The notes under the pieces are model-generated. The model saw only the letters and a program-made list of their open reading frames with translations, ran no database searches and was not told the DNA's origin. Positions 1-9,400 of a stretch of DNA of 64,000 nt are shown here, in pieces. Every line of letters starts with the position of its first letter. Positions within the stretch are counted from its first letter, which is position 1. The DNA is taken from contig NW_026907681.1 of assembly GCF_028389875.1 (NCBI RefSeq), forward strand, positions 1,860,001-1,924,000, in the 5' to 3' direction. The stretch is from Rhea pennata. Lineage: Eukaryota > Chordata > Aves > Rheiformes > Rheidae. A program made the position numbers and the translations under genes.

Positions 1-10
1 CAACCGGATC
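1..10 (-). pseudogene. POLE: POLE exon 9, first bases only (window edge)
   Basis: The first ten bases of the minus-strand exon that begins [10 protein letters not shown], after a CAG acceptor at 11-13. The full exon is seen in the other copies at 32412-32519 and 62854-62961. Confidence 0.8.
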
Positions 11-613
11 CTGAATATGACCAAATACATTAAACTCAAATCAGCTTTAGAGTATGATTTAACGAGCAGTTCTCATTAGATTAACAACTAATTTACCTAA
101 GTAGGTTTATGCACATCTCAGACCCAGCAGGCTTGACTGTAGGAGACAAGGTAGCAACAGTGGTACCCACTGATAACCAAACAGCAAAATTCATTAACAG
201 GAGAGAATGGAATAACAAAAGCTTCTCTTTAATGCAACAACCCCCTTCGAGAAAGAGAGTCATCAGGATTGACAGCACGTGAGGAAACATTGCGCAGGCA
301 AAAAGCACTTATTACCTCTATGCCTTTATAAGAGAGGTTTCTTATGGCATTGGATTTATAAAGCATAACAATGAGTTTAAGAATCGTTGGGCACCCCAGG
401 AATCACCTGGAACAAATAATGTACACCTCTCAGTTGGGCAGGAAGTGCTCACTTCACTAGATTCCTCTTCCTTTGAAATGGTTCAACTGAAATCAGACAT
501 CAGGTGTAGGAAACCAAAGAGAAAATTGGAATTCTCATTTGTACTTTTTAGTCTGTGTGACTAGGGGAATCCTAAGAAGCCCATGGGCCAACCATCCTAA
601 GGAGACCTCTTTC

Positions 614-768
614 CTTGACAGCATAGACGTATAGACATCGCTCGCCTGGTCTCGCTCTCTGTTTTTCCTCACAGCAGGAGAGATCTCTTTCCGCACCTTC
701 ACCAAGTCATCCACCACGTGGAAGGATAACTTAATGTAGTTCTGCTTAAGACCCACCAAGTGATTTGG
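614..768 (-). pseudogene. POLE: POLE exon 6, donor site missing
   Basis: The exon reads [16 protein letters not shown] and ends SDVYTSMLS plus AG. The acceptor TTTGTAG is good. The length of 155 nt (51 codons plus 2) suits the family, where the next residue is a serine split across the intron. The following bases are GAAAGA where GTAAGA would be expected, so the donor is lost or the exon lies at a deletion edge. This copy has Asn at the second residue; the copies at 33 kb and 63 kb have Thr. Confidence 0.85.
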
Positions 769-1278
769 CTACAAAGCAACAAGACAGTGCCAGCTAAGGG
801 TGGAAAAGAGTAATGAGGGAAAGGGGAAGACTGCTAACAGTAAGAAAGCGTTGAAAGAAGAGGTAGTAATTGAATGGAAAGACTCGGAGTGAGAAGAGAT
901 GCTAGCAAGCACGTAAGACAGCGAAGAACATGTGAGCTATGCCAGTTCACACCAAGGGCCATCTTGTCTTGTTGTCTGTTTCCAAGCGCAATCACCAGTA
1001 CACACCCAAGAAAGAGTAAATGTATACTATCCCCCTCTGCCACAACACTCTTAATCTCCAGCCATTTCTAGCTCAGGAAGTTTCTTGAGCATCCTGTGAA
1101 AAAGACTATGTGCTGGAGCAGAACATATATTTTATTTACTATTACTATAATAAGCAATTACTATCAATAAGCAATAATTAGCCTATTCATGACATGCAAT
1201 GCAAACAGTGCTTGAAGATTAAAGGTAAGCATACTGCTTCCCTTTACTGCTTAGCCCCTTTCTACTCCACTTGAGCTC

Positions 1279-1300
1279 GAAAGAAAGAAAGAAAGAAAGA
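1279..1300. repeat. (GAAA)n microsatellite
   Basis: About five and a half GAAA units in the intron between POLE exons 5 and 6. The same repeat is at 33788-33809. Confidence 0.95.
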
Positions 1301-1339
1301 TTAGTTATTCAATAGTACAGCAGGCAGAGGAATACTGAC

Positions 1340-1432
1340 CAGATCCAAATCTTCTTTGGGGACAGTTCCCAGCTTTGAAATGTTCCCTTGAAACTTCCTG
1401 GAGAGGAAGGATGACACTTCTCGTTCACAGCC
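1340..1432 (-). pseudogene. POLE: POLE exon 5
   Basis: A 93-nt exon (31 codons) reading [17 protein letters not shown] to [10 protein letters not shown], with TTTGCAG acceptor and GTCAGT donor. Both splice sites are intact. The copy at 33849-33941 reads SKKFQG, as in human, so this copy carries a K to R change. Confidence 0.9.
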
Positions 1433-2066
1433 CTGCAAAGAAACTGGAGAATGAGCAACAAAGCCAGACACTTCTCCAGAGGAGAAGACAAGCTCACAAG
1501 AGGTTCTGGCACTAGTGTCCTCAATTGTGAGGGGAGGACACGAGGCTGTCCTGAAATCCTGGCCGTCTGGAAATCTGTTCCTTCACACTGGGGCTCTCTT
1601 TGATCGTCAATTCACAGCACCGTCAGAACAAACCCAGTTTTGCAGCACGAGCAGGATCAAGACGAGATGAGAGGGGAAATTTACCCCTGTTTGGGCTTAG
1701 AAGAAGTGAAATAGGCTCCAGAGATCAATTTTAGGACAAAAAAAGAACAGGAAAAATATGACAGCTCCTTGAAGGGATAATTCATCACATAACAAACCAA
1801 CCTCCCTCTAAGAAACCTTAGTGCAGCCACCATACTGATACAGCTGCTTCCCATCTCAGGTCTTCTCTAACAGCTCTGACAAAACCACCAACAGAAGCAC
1901 TGGAGCTGTATTTTTCTCCTACCAACCCAAGAAGATGGTCGGTCACAAGGCCTCTCAGCTGACTGGGGGACCCTTCAAGTCAAACCTGCCCTTGTCTCTG
2001 GGACCTCGGCCACTAGTTTCCTCAAGACCCCGCTTGCCAGTGCGCAGCTTCCAAGTCCATACTCGC

Positions 2067-2111
2067 CTTCTGGGTAGCGATGTAGAAATACGGCTTATAG
2101 GGCAGGGCCAC
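2067..2111 (-). pseudogene. POLE: POLE exon 4, acceptor mutated
   Basis: Fifteen codons, VALPYKPYFYIATQK, match the N-terminal domain. The polypyrimidine tract TTTCTCCT is followed by GG at 2112-2113 where AG is required. The donor is GCGAGT, a GC-type donor that can work. An A to G change in the acceptor is the simplest explanation. Confidence 0.85.
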
Positions 2112-2426
2112 CCAGGAGAAATCAAAACCGGTGAACATTGCGCGACCCCGCAGCCAAGGTGAGAAACCAACCCAACGGTTCCCAACGGAAGCAACGGGCA
2201 CCGCGCTGCCCTTGCTGCGCGTTGCTGGCATTTGTGCGCCACATACACATCCCTGCATCTCTGCAGCACCCACCTTGGCCCCCAAGGGTCCCAGGTGGAC
2301 CCAGCGTAGGGCAGACAGCGCTGCTGCCTTGTGGGTGATGTCTGGGGCCCAGAACAGCCAAACCGGTGGGGGCAGGCAGGACGCCCAGCCCGGGCACCAG
2401 CGCTGCGCTGGAGGAACGGGATGCAC

Positions 2427-2504
2427 CTCGAAGCAGGTCCCATCCTCCGGGATGAAGTAGTCCACAGCGCTCACCAGCCGCCGGTCCTCGCCCAGCACCT
2501 CCGT
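2427..2504 (-). pseudogene. POLE: POLE exon 3
   Basis: Twenty-six codons with CAG acceptor and GTGCAT donor. It reads TEVLGEDRRLVSAVDY then FIPEDGTCFE. The family usually has two tyrosines after VD (AVDYYFI); one codon is missing here, which could be an in-frame deletion. Confidence 0.85.
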
Positions 2505-2529
2505 CTGCACATGCACATGGCCTGTTACG

Positions 2530-2872
2530 ACACACGACCCCCCCCGCCCCCTCCCACCCCAGTCCTACCGGGTGCCTGTCAGTGACACCTCCCCTGCCCC
2601 AGTCCTACTGGGTGTCTATTGGTGACACCTCCCCTCACACCCAGGTCCTACCGGGTGCCTGTCGGAGACATCTCCCCCCCCGTCCCGCCCAGGTCCTACC
2701 AGGTGCCTGTCGGAGACATCTCCCCCTCTCGTCGGTGACATTCACCCTCTGTCCTACAAGGTGCATGTCGGTGACCCCCCCCATCGTTGTCCCCCCTAGT
2801 CCTACCAGGTGCCTGTGGGTGACACCCCCCGCCGGTGACATCCCCCCCCGGCCCAGTCCTACCGGGTGCATG
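2530..2872. repeat. Minisatellite in POLE intron 2 built from the exon 2 donor
   Basis: Roughly seven or more imperfect units of about 40-60 bp share the core GTCCTACCGGGTGCCTGTC followed by GGTGACA and a C-rich tail. The unit nearest exon 2 (2857-2872) overlaps the exon end and its GT donor, so each unit carries a copy of the CACC-GTAGGAC splice-donor context on the minus strand. Confidence 0.85.
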
Positions 2873-2998
2873 TTGATGAGCCAGCCCGTGCGCTCGCCAC
2901 GCTCCGTGGGCCGCTCGAAGCCGAACAGTGTGTCCAGCCGCTCCGTGCGCTGCGAGCGCTCCAGGCGCTTGAGGGAGGACAGCGAGGAGCCATCGTCC
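2863..2998 (-). pseudogene. POLE: POLE exon 2
   Basis: A 136-nt exon beginning [16 protein letters not shown] and ending [11 protein letters not shown], with acceptor GTCCTGCAG and donor GTAGGA. It corresponds to the conserved start of polymerase epsilon. No lesion is visible within it. Confidence 0.92.
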
Positions 2999-3095
2999 CT
3001 GCAGGACGCCGCGCCGCCAGCCGCCGCCCAGTCCCCGCCGCGACCCAACCCCCCCCCCCTCCACACCTCCCGCTGCCGCCTGGCCCCAGTGCTCA

Positions 3096-3148
3096 CTGCC
3101 CCCCCAGCCGCCGCCGCCGCCCGGCTCCGCGCCGCCCCGCAGCACCAT
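3096..3148 (-). pseudogene. POLE: Probable POLE exon 1 (start codon at 3148)
   Basis: An ATG at 3148 opens [14 protein letters not shown], resembling the short glycine-rich first exon of POLE (MSLR... in human). The only nearby donor, A/GTGAGC at 3096-3095, would join exon 2 in the wrong phase; a missing G in the AG/GTGAGC context would restore the frame. Either the donor is shifted by one base or the G-run holds an indel. Low-complexity sequence makes this call uncertain. Confidence 0.45.
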
Positions 3149-3560
3149 CCCGCCGCGGCCGGAGCAGCCCCGCGCGCTGCCCCCACCTCCCGCGAGCGGG
3201 AAGCCTGCCAGCCCCGCCTCCCCAGGGAGAGCACCAATCAGAGAGCGGCACCGCAGCCAATGGTAGCTCTCTTCCTCGACCTCTGCCCCGCAGCACGGCG
3301 GCTGCGCTGGCCACGCCCCTCGCGGCACCTTCCCGGGCAGGCCCCGCCCCCGCCCCGGCTGCCGCGCACGCGCACGCGCCTGCGCGGCGGCGCCCGGCGC
3401 GGCCCGACCCGACCCGGCCCGGCGCGGCCTGGCCTGTCGTGGGGCGGCGGCGCTGCGCGGGAAGCGGCTGCTGCTCCCGAAGCGGCGCCGTCACGGGGGC
3501 AGTTGCGGACCGGCGCCGCCGTCTTGGCCGCCTCTCCAGGTAGCCCTCCGGCTGCGAGGG
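3149..3560. promoter_or_regulatory. GC-rich two-way promoter region upstream of POLE
   Basis: A dense CpG-rich block lies just upstream of POLE exon 1. It holds two CCAAT boxes (3234-3238 and 3257-3261), a GC box at 3211-3220, and an NRF1-type site at 3363-3374 (CGCGCACGCGCA). There is no TATA box. In human POLE shares such a promoter with the divergent gene PXMP2; that arrangement is known biology, and its use here is inference. Confidence 0.65.
3500..3539 (+). other. Possible non-coding first exon of a divergent transcript
   Basis: A near match to a YY1 element (GCCGCCGTCTTGG, about 3516-3528) is followed by CTCCAG/GTAGCC, a usable donor at 3540. This resembles a 5' UTR exon of the gene divergent from POLE. 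No coding sequence of that partner (PXMP2 would be expected) is visible downstream, and unrelated sequence begins at 3946. The exon start is a guess. Confidence 0.3.
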
Positions 3561-3945
3561 AGCTGGGAGCCGGCTGCGCCCCCGAGGAGCCCTGGCCGGC
3601 CTTGAGGCGCGTGCCGGGCTCCTTGGGCCGTGCGAGTCTTCCTGCCTGGAGGCCGGACGGGCTGCGGGGAGCCGTCGGGGGCCGAGGCGCAGCGTGCGAG
3701 CTCCGTCCTTGCTGCGCTTTGGCGGGGCGGGCTGAAGCCCTGGCGGGCTGCGCGGAGCAGGCCTGGCATGGGCTCGGCGAGCCTGGCCCGCCCCGTCTCG
3801 CTGAGGTGCCGTCCGGCCGTTCAGGGCGCGGGAGGGAGCTGGCCGCTGAAGCTGGCTGGTTTGCAGTGAAACAGCAAGCAGCACTGCGGTCAGTCTGTGG
3901 AGTCACTGCCTGGGAGAAGAAAAGAGGGGCAGGTGCTCTGCAGGG
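3561..3945. other. GC-rich flank of the promoter, no gene seen
   Basis: CpG-rich sequence after the possible divergent donor, becoming less GC-rich towards 3900. I see no exon. It stops at the junction with the repeat unit: ACCCTAAAAAAAATC at 3946 is also found at 34414. Confidence 0.6.
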
Positions 3946-3951
3946 ACCCTA

Positions 3952-5352
3952 AAAAAAATCTCTCAGACGTCGGAAAACTGCACTGTGGAGGTCGTGCACA
4001 GGAAGCGCTTTCTGCACGGCTGTACGAACCGTGTGTTTGGGGTTTTAAGCATATGCAGTGTGGAAATCGGGAGGCTCCTGGGAAGTTTCTTTCTGGGCCC
4101 CAGCCAGCTGCGAGCCGGCACTGCCAGCTTGAGCAGCCCGGATTGCGTTGTCCTTCCGTGGTGCTCGGGCGGTGTTGGGAGCACGTAGGAAGCACCGCTG
4201 CCTTTTGCCCAGGCTGTGCTCTGTCAGCGGCCCCTTGGGCACAGCCCCTGCTACTAAAGCAAGCCTCTTCTGTGTTGGCCGTTGCTAAGGCTTTTGTAAA
4301 TAAACTAGGAGGAGCACACTGTTTTTTTGAATTTCCTTGTTTGTATTCAGTTGAACTTCTTGAACTGGATCCTTTCTAATGACCCAATACTAGTATTATT
4401 TTAATAAGAGTGTAAATTACCAAAGTTGATTTTTTTTTTCCAGATATGAATGTCATCATTATAAGATAGATGGGATGTGCAGGGTTTGTGCTTCCTCATT
4501 ATAGTTAAATAAGCAAATATTAAAGAAAAATGTGGGGAGAAAACAGGTAGTTAACATAAATCTGATTTTAACCAAAACTGTGACCATTGAGTTGCTGAGG
4601 ACTTCTCAGTGGGGGATGTTTTGGAAGGAAGGGCACTTTCTTTCTCTCTCCCCAAACTGTACTGCCAGCCATCTGTTGATAATTATTGTCCAGTCTCTGC
4701 TGAGAACTTGTGATAGTTAATATTTCCTCACCGCTTGAACAAATAAGCGATAATCACTGCAAGGTACTTGACCACAGGAGTAGAAAGATGAATAGCGTGG
4801 AAGAGTCAGTGTATACCTTGGTTTGTGAAAACAGCTCAGTTTTCTATTAGTGATTATGACAAATTCAAATTCTTGAGGACTTGGAGAATGAGTACATTGA
4901 GTTACATAGTATCTCTGGAAAACATAAGTTAAAAGATCAAAATTATCAAAAATCTTAAAAATTCTCCATTCCTGTTTGTTTCGTATTATTTTTAGTTTAC
5001 TTTATCCTTTCTCAGAGGAAATATTGAATGTTTATAGCTAAGCTGGGGATAGCTCACTTCATGGCAATGTTTATTCTCTTAACCTGTCAAATCTTTATAG
5101 TTTTATTGAGCCCTATGTAACAGGAGAGTAGAAATCATTCACTCTGGTTTAAAAATGGCCTCTGAAACTGTCCAAAATCATTGTTGTGATTTTGTTTTTC
5201 TTTTTTCAGTTATGTTAATAATACATACTAATAGGCTATGCCTTTAGTTCAAAGACCTGTAGGTTTACAAATAACAGCTCTTTCAACTTTGTAATACTCT
5301 TGATATGATAGCTTCTAAGTTCTAAGAGTGGTCTGGGAATCTTTTCTTTTTT

Positions 5353-5385
<33 letters not shown>

Positions 5386-5750
5386 AGGCTTCACAGTTGG
5401 ACTTTTTCTATCTCTACAGTGACAATCCCTGTAAACCTCATTGCTCAGTTTTTTCCCAACACGTAAAACTCAAGATTTTGAAAACTTATTTCTGGACCCA
5501 CAGAAAACTTAGATCTTAGCTCTTTGAAAACCCACTCCCTTTCAAAATGCCACAGAGTACGTTTTGCTGATAGCAAGAAAAATGTGTGTTGCTATTGAAA
5601 TGGCTTTGGGTAATTTGATCAAAATGTCATCAGGCCTGATCCATTTGGGTGTATATTTTATGTTTATTTTTTGGTTATTAACTTTCCTTTTCTTCATAGG
5701 TTTCAGTAGGTACAAGTCCTTGATGGCTTCCAGCACCTTTTCCAGAGGAA
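3952..5750. other. AT-rich spacer of unit 1
   Basis: No gene recognised. It begins with about 400 bp of mixed sequence holding AATAAA at 4299, then turns AT-rich. A T-rich run lies at 5341-5384. Part of it (5094-5226) was copied into the junction at 34012-34144. A polypyrimidine-AG at 5680-5700 resembles a splice acceptor, but no exon follows that I can name. Confidence 0.6.
5341..5384. repeat. Poly-T tract
   Basis: A nearly pure run of T, shorter in unit 2 (35811-35842). It is one of the indel differences between the units. Confidence 0.95.
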
Positions 5751-6383
5751 ATGAACTGGGCAGCGCTGGTGTGCCCCGGTGGGCATGAGAAGCGTCTCAG
5801 GGCTCCTGGGACCTCAGAGGCCTGCCCTGAGGTGAGGTGGGCCTTGGGAAGAGGAATGGAGAGGATGGCGGGTTACAGAGATGTGTGGAGCTGCCAGCAG
5901 AGACCCCAGGACAGAGTCAGCGCGGAGCTGCAAGTACATGGACGTGATGTTGATGCCTGTCATTCTCCTCTGCTGCTACCAGTTTGTGGCAGGGATCTGC
6001 CTGCATCCCTTGGCTTGGGCACTTTTGATGGCTGCTGAGTGAGGGATCACGGGAGGGGAGATGTGTGGAGACTGAGCGGAGCTTGCTGGCGGATGCAGAG
6101 ATGTGGGGAATCCTAGTGAGCACAGCTGCCCCTGGCTCAGTTCCCATGCCAGGAAATGGAGAAGAGGGTTGACTGTCTACTCCGGAGGACACACCAAGGA
6201 AAGCCATGCTAGAGTAGGGCCACTGCAGGCACGCTTAACGGCTGCTTACCCCAGGCAGCTTGCAAGGGCTGGCACCCATGCAGAGATGGGGAAGCACATG
6301 GGGTGCCCTGTCCCCTCTGCAGCCACAGCGTAGGACTACCAGGTGCATGTCCTGTTCTCATCATGTCCCCCTTGACCCTGCAG

Positions 6384-6459
6384 GGGCTAACAGTTTGCAG
6401 TGCTGTATGCAGCTGCAACCATGACTGCACCCCTGGCGACATGGACATGTTGGGCCACA
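6384..6459 (+). pseudogene. P2RX2: P2RX2-like exon 4 (block A)
   Basis: After a CCCTGCAG acceptor the frame reads GLTVCSAVCSCNHDC then TPGDMDMLGH, 25 codons, the same length as P2X2 exon 4, whose end is AGELDMLGN in human. The cysteines fit the extracellular head domain of P2X channels. The donor context is CACA/GAGAGC where AACG/GTGAGC is expected, so the donor GT appears lost. The same change is in every copy in the window. Confidence 0.65.
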
Positions 6460-6560
6460 GAGAGCTGGGCATGTGCAGGGACAAGTGATGTGTGCAGCAC
6501 TGCGCACTGGGCAGGATCCCATTTGCCAGGAAGTTCAGCATTGTGTGTTCGTCCTCACAG

Positions 6561-6654
6561 GGCAGAAGACAGGGCGCTGCGTGCCCAGTGCTGACGGCAC
6601 CAAGAAGAGCTCTGAAATGCTGGCTTGGTGTCCAGCAGAGGAAGCGAGTGTCGG
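6561..6654 (+). pseudogene. P2RX2: P2RX2-like exon 5 (block A)
   Basis: After a TCCTCACAG acceptor the frame reads QKTGRCVPSADGT, KKSSEMLAWCPAEEASV. TGRCVP and WCP(V/A)E are hallmarks of P2X receptor exon 5. One conserved cysteine (usually T-C-E before the W) is serine here. The donor CGG/GTACGG is usable in this copy. Confidence 0.75.
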
Positions 6655-6659
6655 GTACG

Positions 6660-9400
6660 GGCCCCAAAGATGGGTCGTGGCACTGGGGAGGAGAGTCCTC
6701 TGCTAGGATGGAACAGGCACCAAAAGGCTGGCCCATCTTCGAGGTCCTGTTGGACACCAGGGGATGCTCTGGGTAGGACACCTCTGAGGGTGCTCTTGAG
6801 AGGTTTGGCCCCTTCAGCAACAGGCCATGGCCTAGGGAGGGGGTGTCATGGCACTTGATGCCACTTCCCAATGGCAGCATGGGAGCGGACTCTTGCCCTT
6901 TCTGCAGTGACCTGGGACAAGCCTGGGGCAGCGTGGGGCACGTTGACACAGAGCAAGGGGCCCGCAGGCGTCCTGGGCCATGGCCCGGGCACGGCCCCGC
7001 AGCAGGAGGCGCAGCTGCCCTGGGGTGCTGGGCACAGGGGCAGCAGCAGGGCCGGCAGCCCCGGGGCCTTGTGCCACGCCGACGCTGGGCCGGCAGACGG
7101 CTGGCAGGGAGGCTGCAGCGTGGCCCCGGGGCCCCCATGTCGCAGCACTGTGACCCGGCAGCGCAGTCACAATGCTCGCGGCACGAGCAGGGCTAGAAGG
7201 CGCCCTCGCCCCTGCCGCTCTGCCAGGCTCCGCAGCCGGCTCGCAGCTGGCTGCCGCCCAGGGCCGAGGCTCTCTGCAGGCTGTCCTTGGGCGCAGGAGC
7301 ACCCACCGCCACGAGGGCAGCAGGGCTCTCGACAGCCACCCAGCGCAACGTTGTCGCAGGACATGCGGGGGCACGGCTGCCTGCACCTCAGGCCGCCAAA
7401 CGATGGACGTGCTCAGCAGCTGCACCTCCCTTTCGTATGGAGACCTCTTTGTGGCCTTCCTCTGACCTCGCTGCCAGCTCTTGCTTTGCACCTTCTCTGC
7501 CCTGCTTTGGTGCTCAGAGCACTCCCTGCCGTGGCCGTGCCCCGTGCCTCGCAGGCTTGGAAAGTGCCTGTGTCTGCTGCTTCACTCCCTAACACTGCCT
7601 AACGCTGCCTCCTATGCCGGCTGCCTCTTCCCCAACACAAATAGGCACGACCAACCCCTTCCTCCTGCAGCCCTTGACCCCTTCCAGCACCGGCTCTAAG
7701 ACTGGCTCTTTGGCTTGCCTCAGCCTCAGAAAGACTGTGGATCCTCTTCCTCTTCTGCCTGGCACTCCTCCAAAGATGCACAGCGCAATACCAAGTGACA
7801 GCAAGGTTTTCACAGTGTTTTCACCCTCAGGAGAGCAGAGGGAGGTCAGCATCTGCCAGCTCCAGGTCTCTTCTAAGCTGCCTCAGCTGAGCTGACGCAA
7901 AGGGGCCAAGGCAAGCAGGCTTTCTGCTTTTGTTGCTGTACTCGTGTGGCGCTGCTGGGCACAGCTGGCCTGTGCATGCCTCCTGTGGGAAATGGAAGTG
8001 ACCCCTGCCACCACTGTCAGCAGCCATTCTTGTGCGAGCGCAGACTGTGCCCAGGCATTTGCTCACGGGCAGGCAGCGCGCTGAAGCTCACAGCTGATTC
8101 AGCCCTTGTGCACCATCCGATCGTGGAAGGTTTTCTGTTGGAAGAGCTCGCTGGAGGCCCTCCGATCCAATCTGTGCTCTGAGCAGGCTCGGATTCAAAG
8201 CCGGATGTAACTTTGGTCTTTCAGAGACCGGAGCAAGCCCTTGGGAGCGGGAGAAGACCCCTCACACGCCCCTCAAGCTCCGCAAGGGCTCCAGGCCTTT
8301 TCAGCTGGAGATCAGTAGAGAAAGTTAACTCGATGGCCCGCAAAGAGCAAGGGCATCCATTCTCGGAGCCGGAGACCCTTCCAAAGATCCCCATGCCTGT
8401 CTGCTTTGGCGCCACATGCAGCACCCAGGAAATGCAGGCCATGCGATGCGAAGATGCTCCAAGTGCTCATCATCAGTGTCATAGGTCTCGGGCAACACTC
8501 TGGAGCACCCGGCCAGCTGGTCTCCTGCAGGGCCCAGGAAAGAGTTTTTTCCCCCAGGCTCTATCAGGTCTGGCTTTTGCTTTTTTTTTCTTCCTTTCTT
8601 TTTTTCTTCCTTTTTTTTTTTTTTTTTTCTTTTCTTTTTTTTTTTCCTTAAATTTTGCCATGCTCTGGAGCCCCTAAAGTGGCTTCAGTTTGAGAGAGAG
8701 AGGAAAGGAGCTGGGCAGCGCTGGTGTGCCCCGGTGGGCGTGAGAAGCGTCCCAGGGCTGGCCGGGACGCAGGCCTTGCTCACATGCGCAGGGAACAGCC
8801 GATCGCCAGCATTGGGGTCAGGAAGGAATTTTCCCCCAGCACAGATTGGCAGCAGTGCCTGGGGGTTTTTCGCCTTCCTCTGCAGCACTGAGCACGGCCC
8901 ACTCCCAGGGCTCCTCGGAGCCCTTTCAGGCCACTGATTGCCTGCTCTTGCAGCACCAAGACACCAGCTGTGCCCTGCAGCTCTCTCGCTCTCTGCCCTG
9001 GGGCAAGCTCAGGCACTTCCATGCATTCCATATGCTTGGGCTGTTCTGCCTTGTGCAAAACAATGTGCGTTTGCAAAGGCTCCGGGCTTGATGCTGCATC
9101 AGGAAGCAGCTGCCGCTTGTCAGCTCTCTCTGCATGTAATAAAAGTGCAATGCTTGTAACCTCTGCTGGCTCTGCTGTGTGTGTCGTGCGAGTCGTGGCT
9201 GTGGCCTGAGAGCTTTGTCGTGCAGCTGTGCTGCCAGGAAGCGCAGGTACCCTGCTGCCTGCAGGGTCTGTTGTGGGGCTTGCAGGGTTACTCTGCACCG
9301 CAGGGAGTTTAGCCCAACTCCGCCCCGGTTGCATAACCGGGCTATGACACTGCGCGCGTGTGCAGATTTATTTCGGGGGCCACATTGACTTTGGGGTTCG
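6660..9400. other. GC-rich stretch without recognised genes
   Basis: Long overlapping open frames on both strands come from low stop density in GC-rich DNA, and I recognise none of them. It contains a 55-bp direct repeat (8703-8760, similar to 5753-5810), a polypyrimidine tract, and AATAAA at 9139. A piece at about 7040 (unit 2: 37287-37530) was copied to the junction at 34153-34396. It may be an undescribed repeat or the body of an old element. Confidence 0.5.
8575..8648. repeat. Polypyrimidine (T/C) tract
   Basis: About 74 bases of almost pure T and C, identical in unit 2 at 39017-39090. Confidence 0.95.

Larger units (their letters stand above)
1..3148 (-). pseudogene. POLE: POLE 5' end, promoter-bearing copy (exons 1-6 and edge of exon 9), broken
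   Basis: This is the start of the gene for the DNA polymerase epsilon catalytic subunit, the leading-strand replicase with 3'-5' proofreading. Exons 2 to 6 can be read in order on the minus strand (2998 down to 614) and match the N-terminal part of the protein before the exonuclease domain, for example [29 protein letters not shown] and [12 protein letters not shown]. Introns are kept, so it is not a retrocopy. Three things argue that it is dead. The base pair before exon 4 is GG instead of AG. Exon 6 lacks a GT donor. Human exons 7 and 8 are absent between 614 and the exon 9 edge at position 10. The last two features are shared with the copies at 33 kb and 63 kb. The gene continues off the left edge, so I cannot rule out that more is present there. 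Confidence 0.85.
5820..6655. repeat. Internal repeat block A, with P2RX2-like exons 4-5
   Basis: About 0.84 kb, repeated at 12010-12840 in the same unit with small differences and again at 36264-37097 and 42452-43282. The first part (5820-6380) shows no exon I can assign; the last part holds the P2RX2-like exons 4 and 5. Confidence 0.9.

Noticed and set aside
2582-3952. Open frame of 456 codons on the plus strand
   Set aside because: It runs through the minisatellite, antisense to POLE exon 2 and through the GC-rich promoter. The residues are low-complexity Pro, Arg and Ala; stop codons are rare because of base composition.
6209-7138. Open frame of 309 codons on the minus strand
   Set aside because: It is antisense to the P2RX2-like exons and not conserved in length in unit 2. 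It looks like chance in GC-rich sequence.
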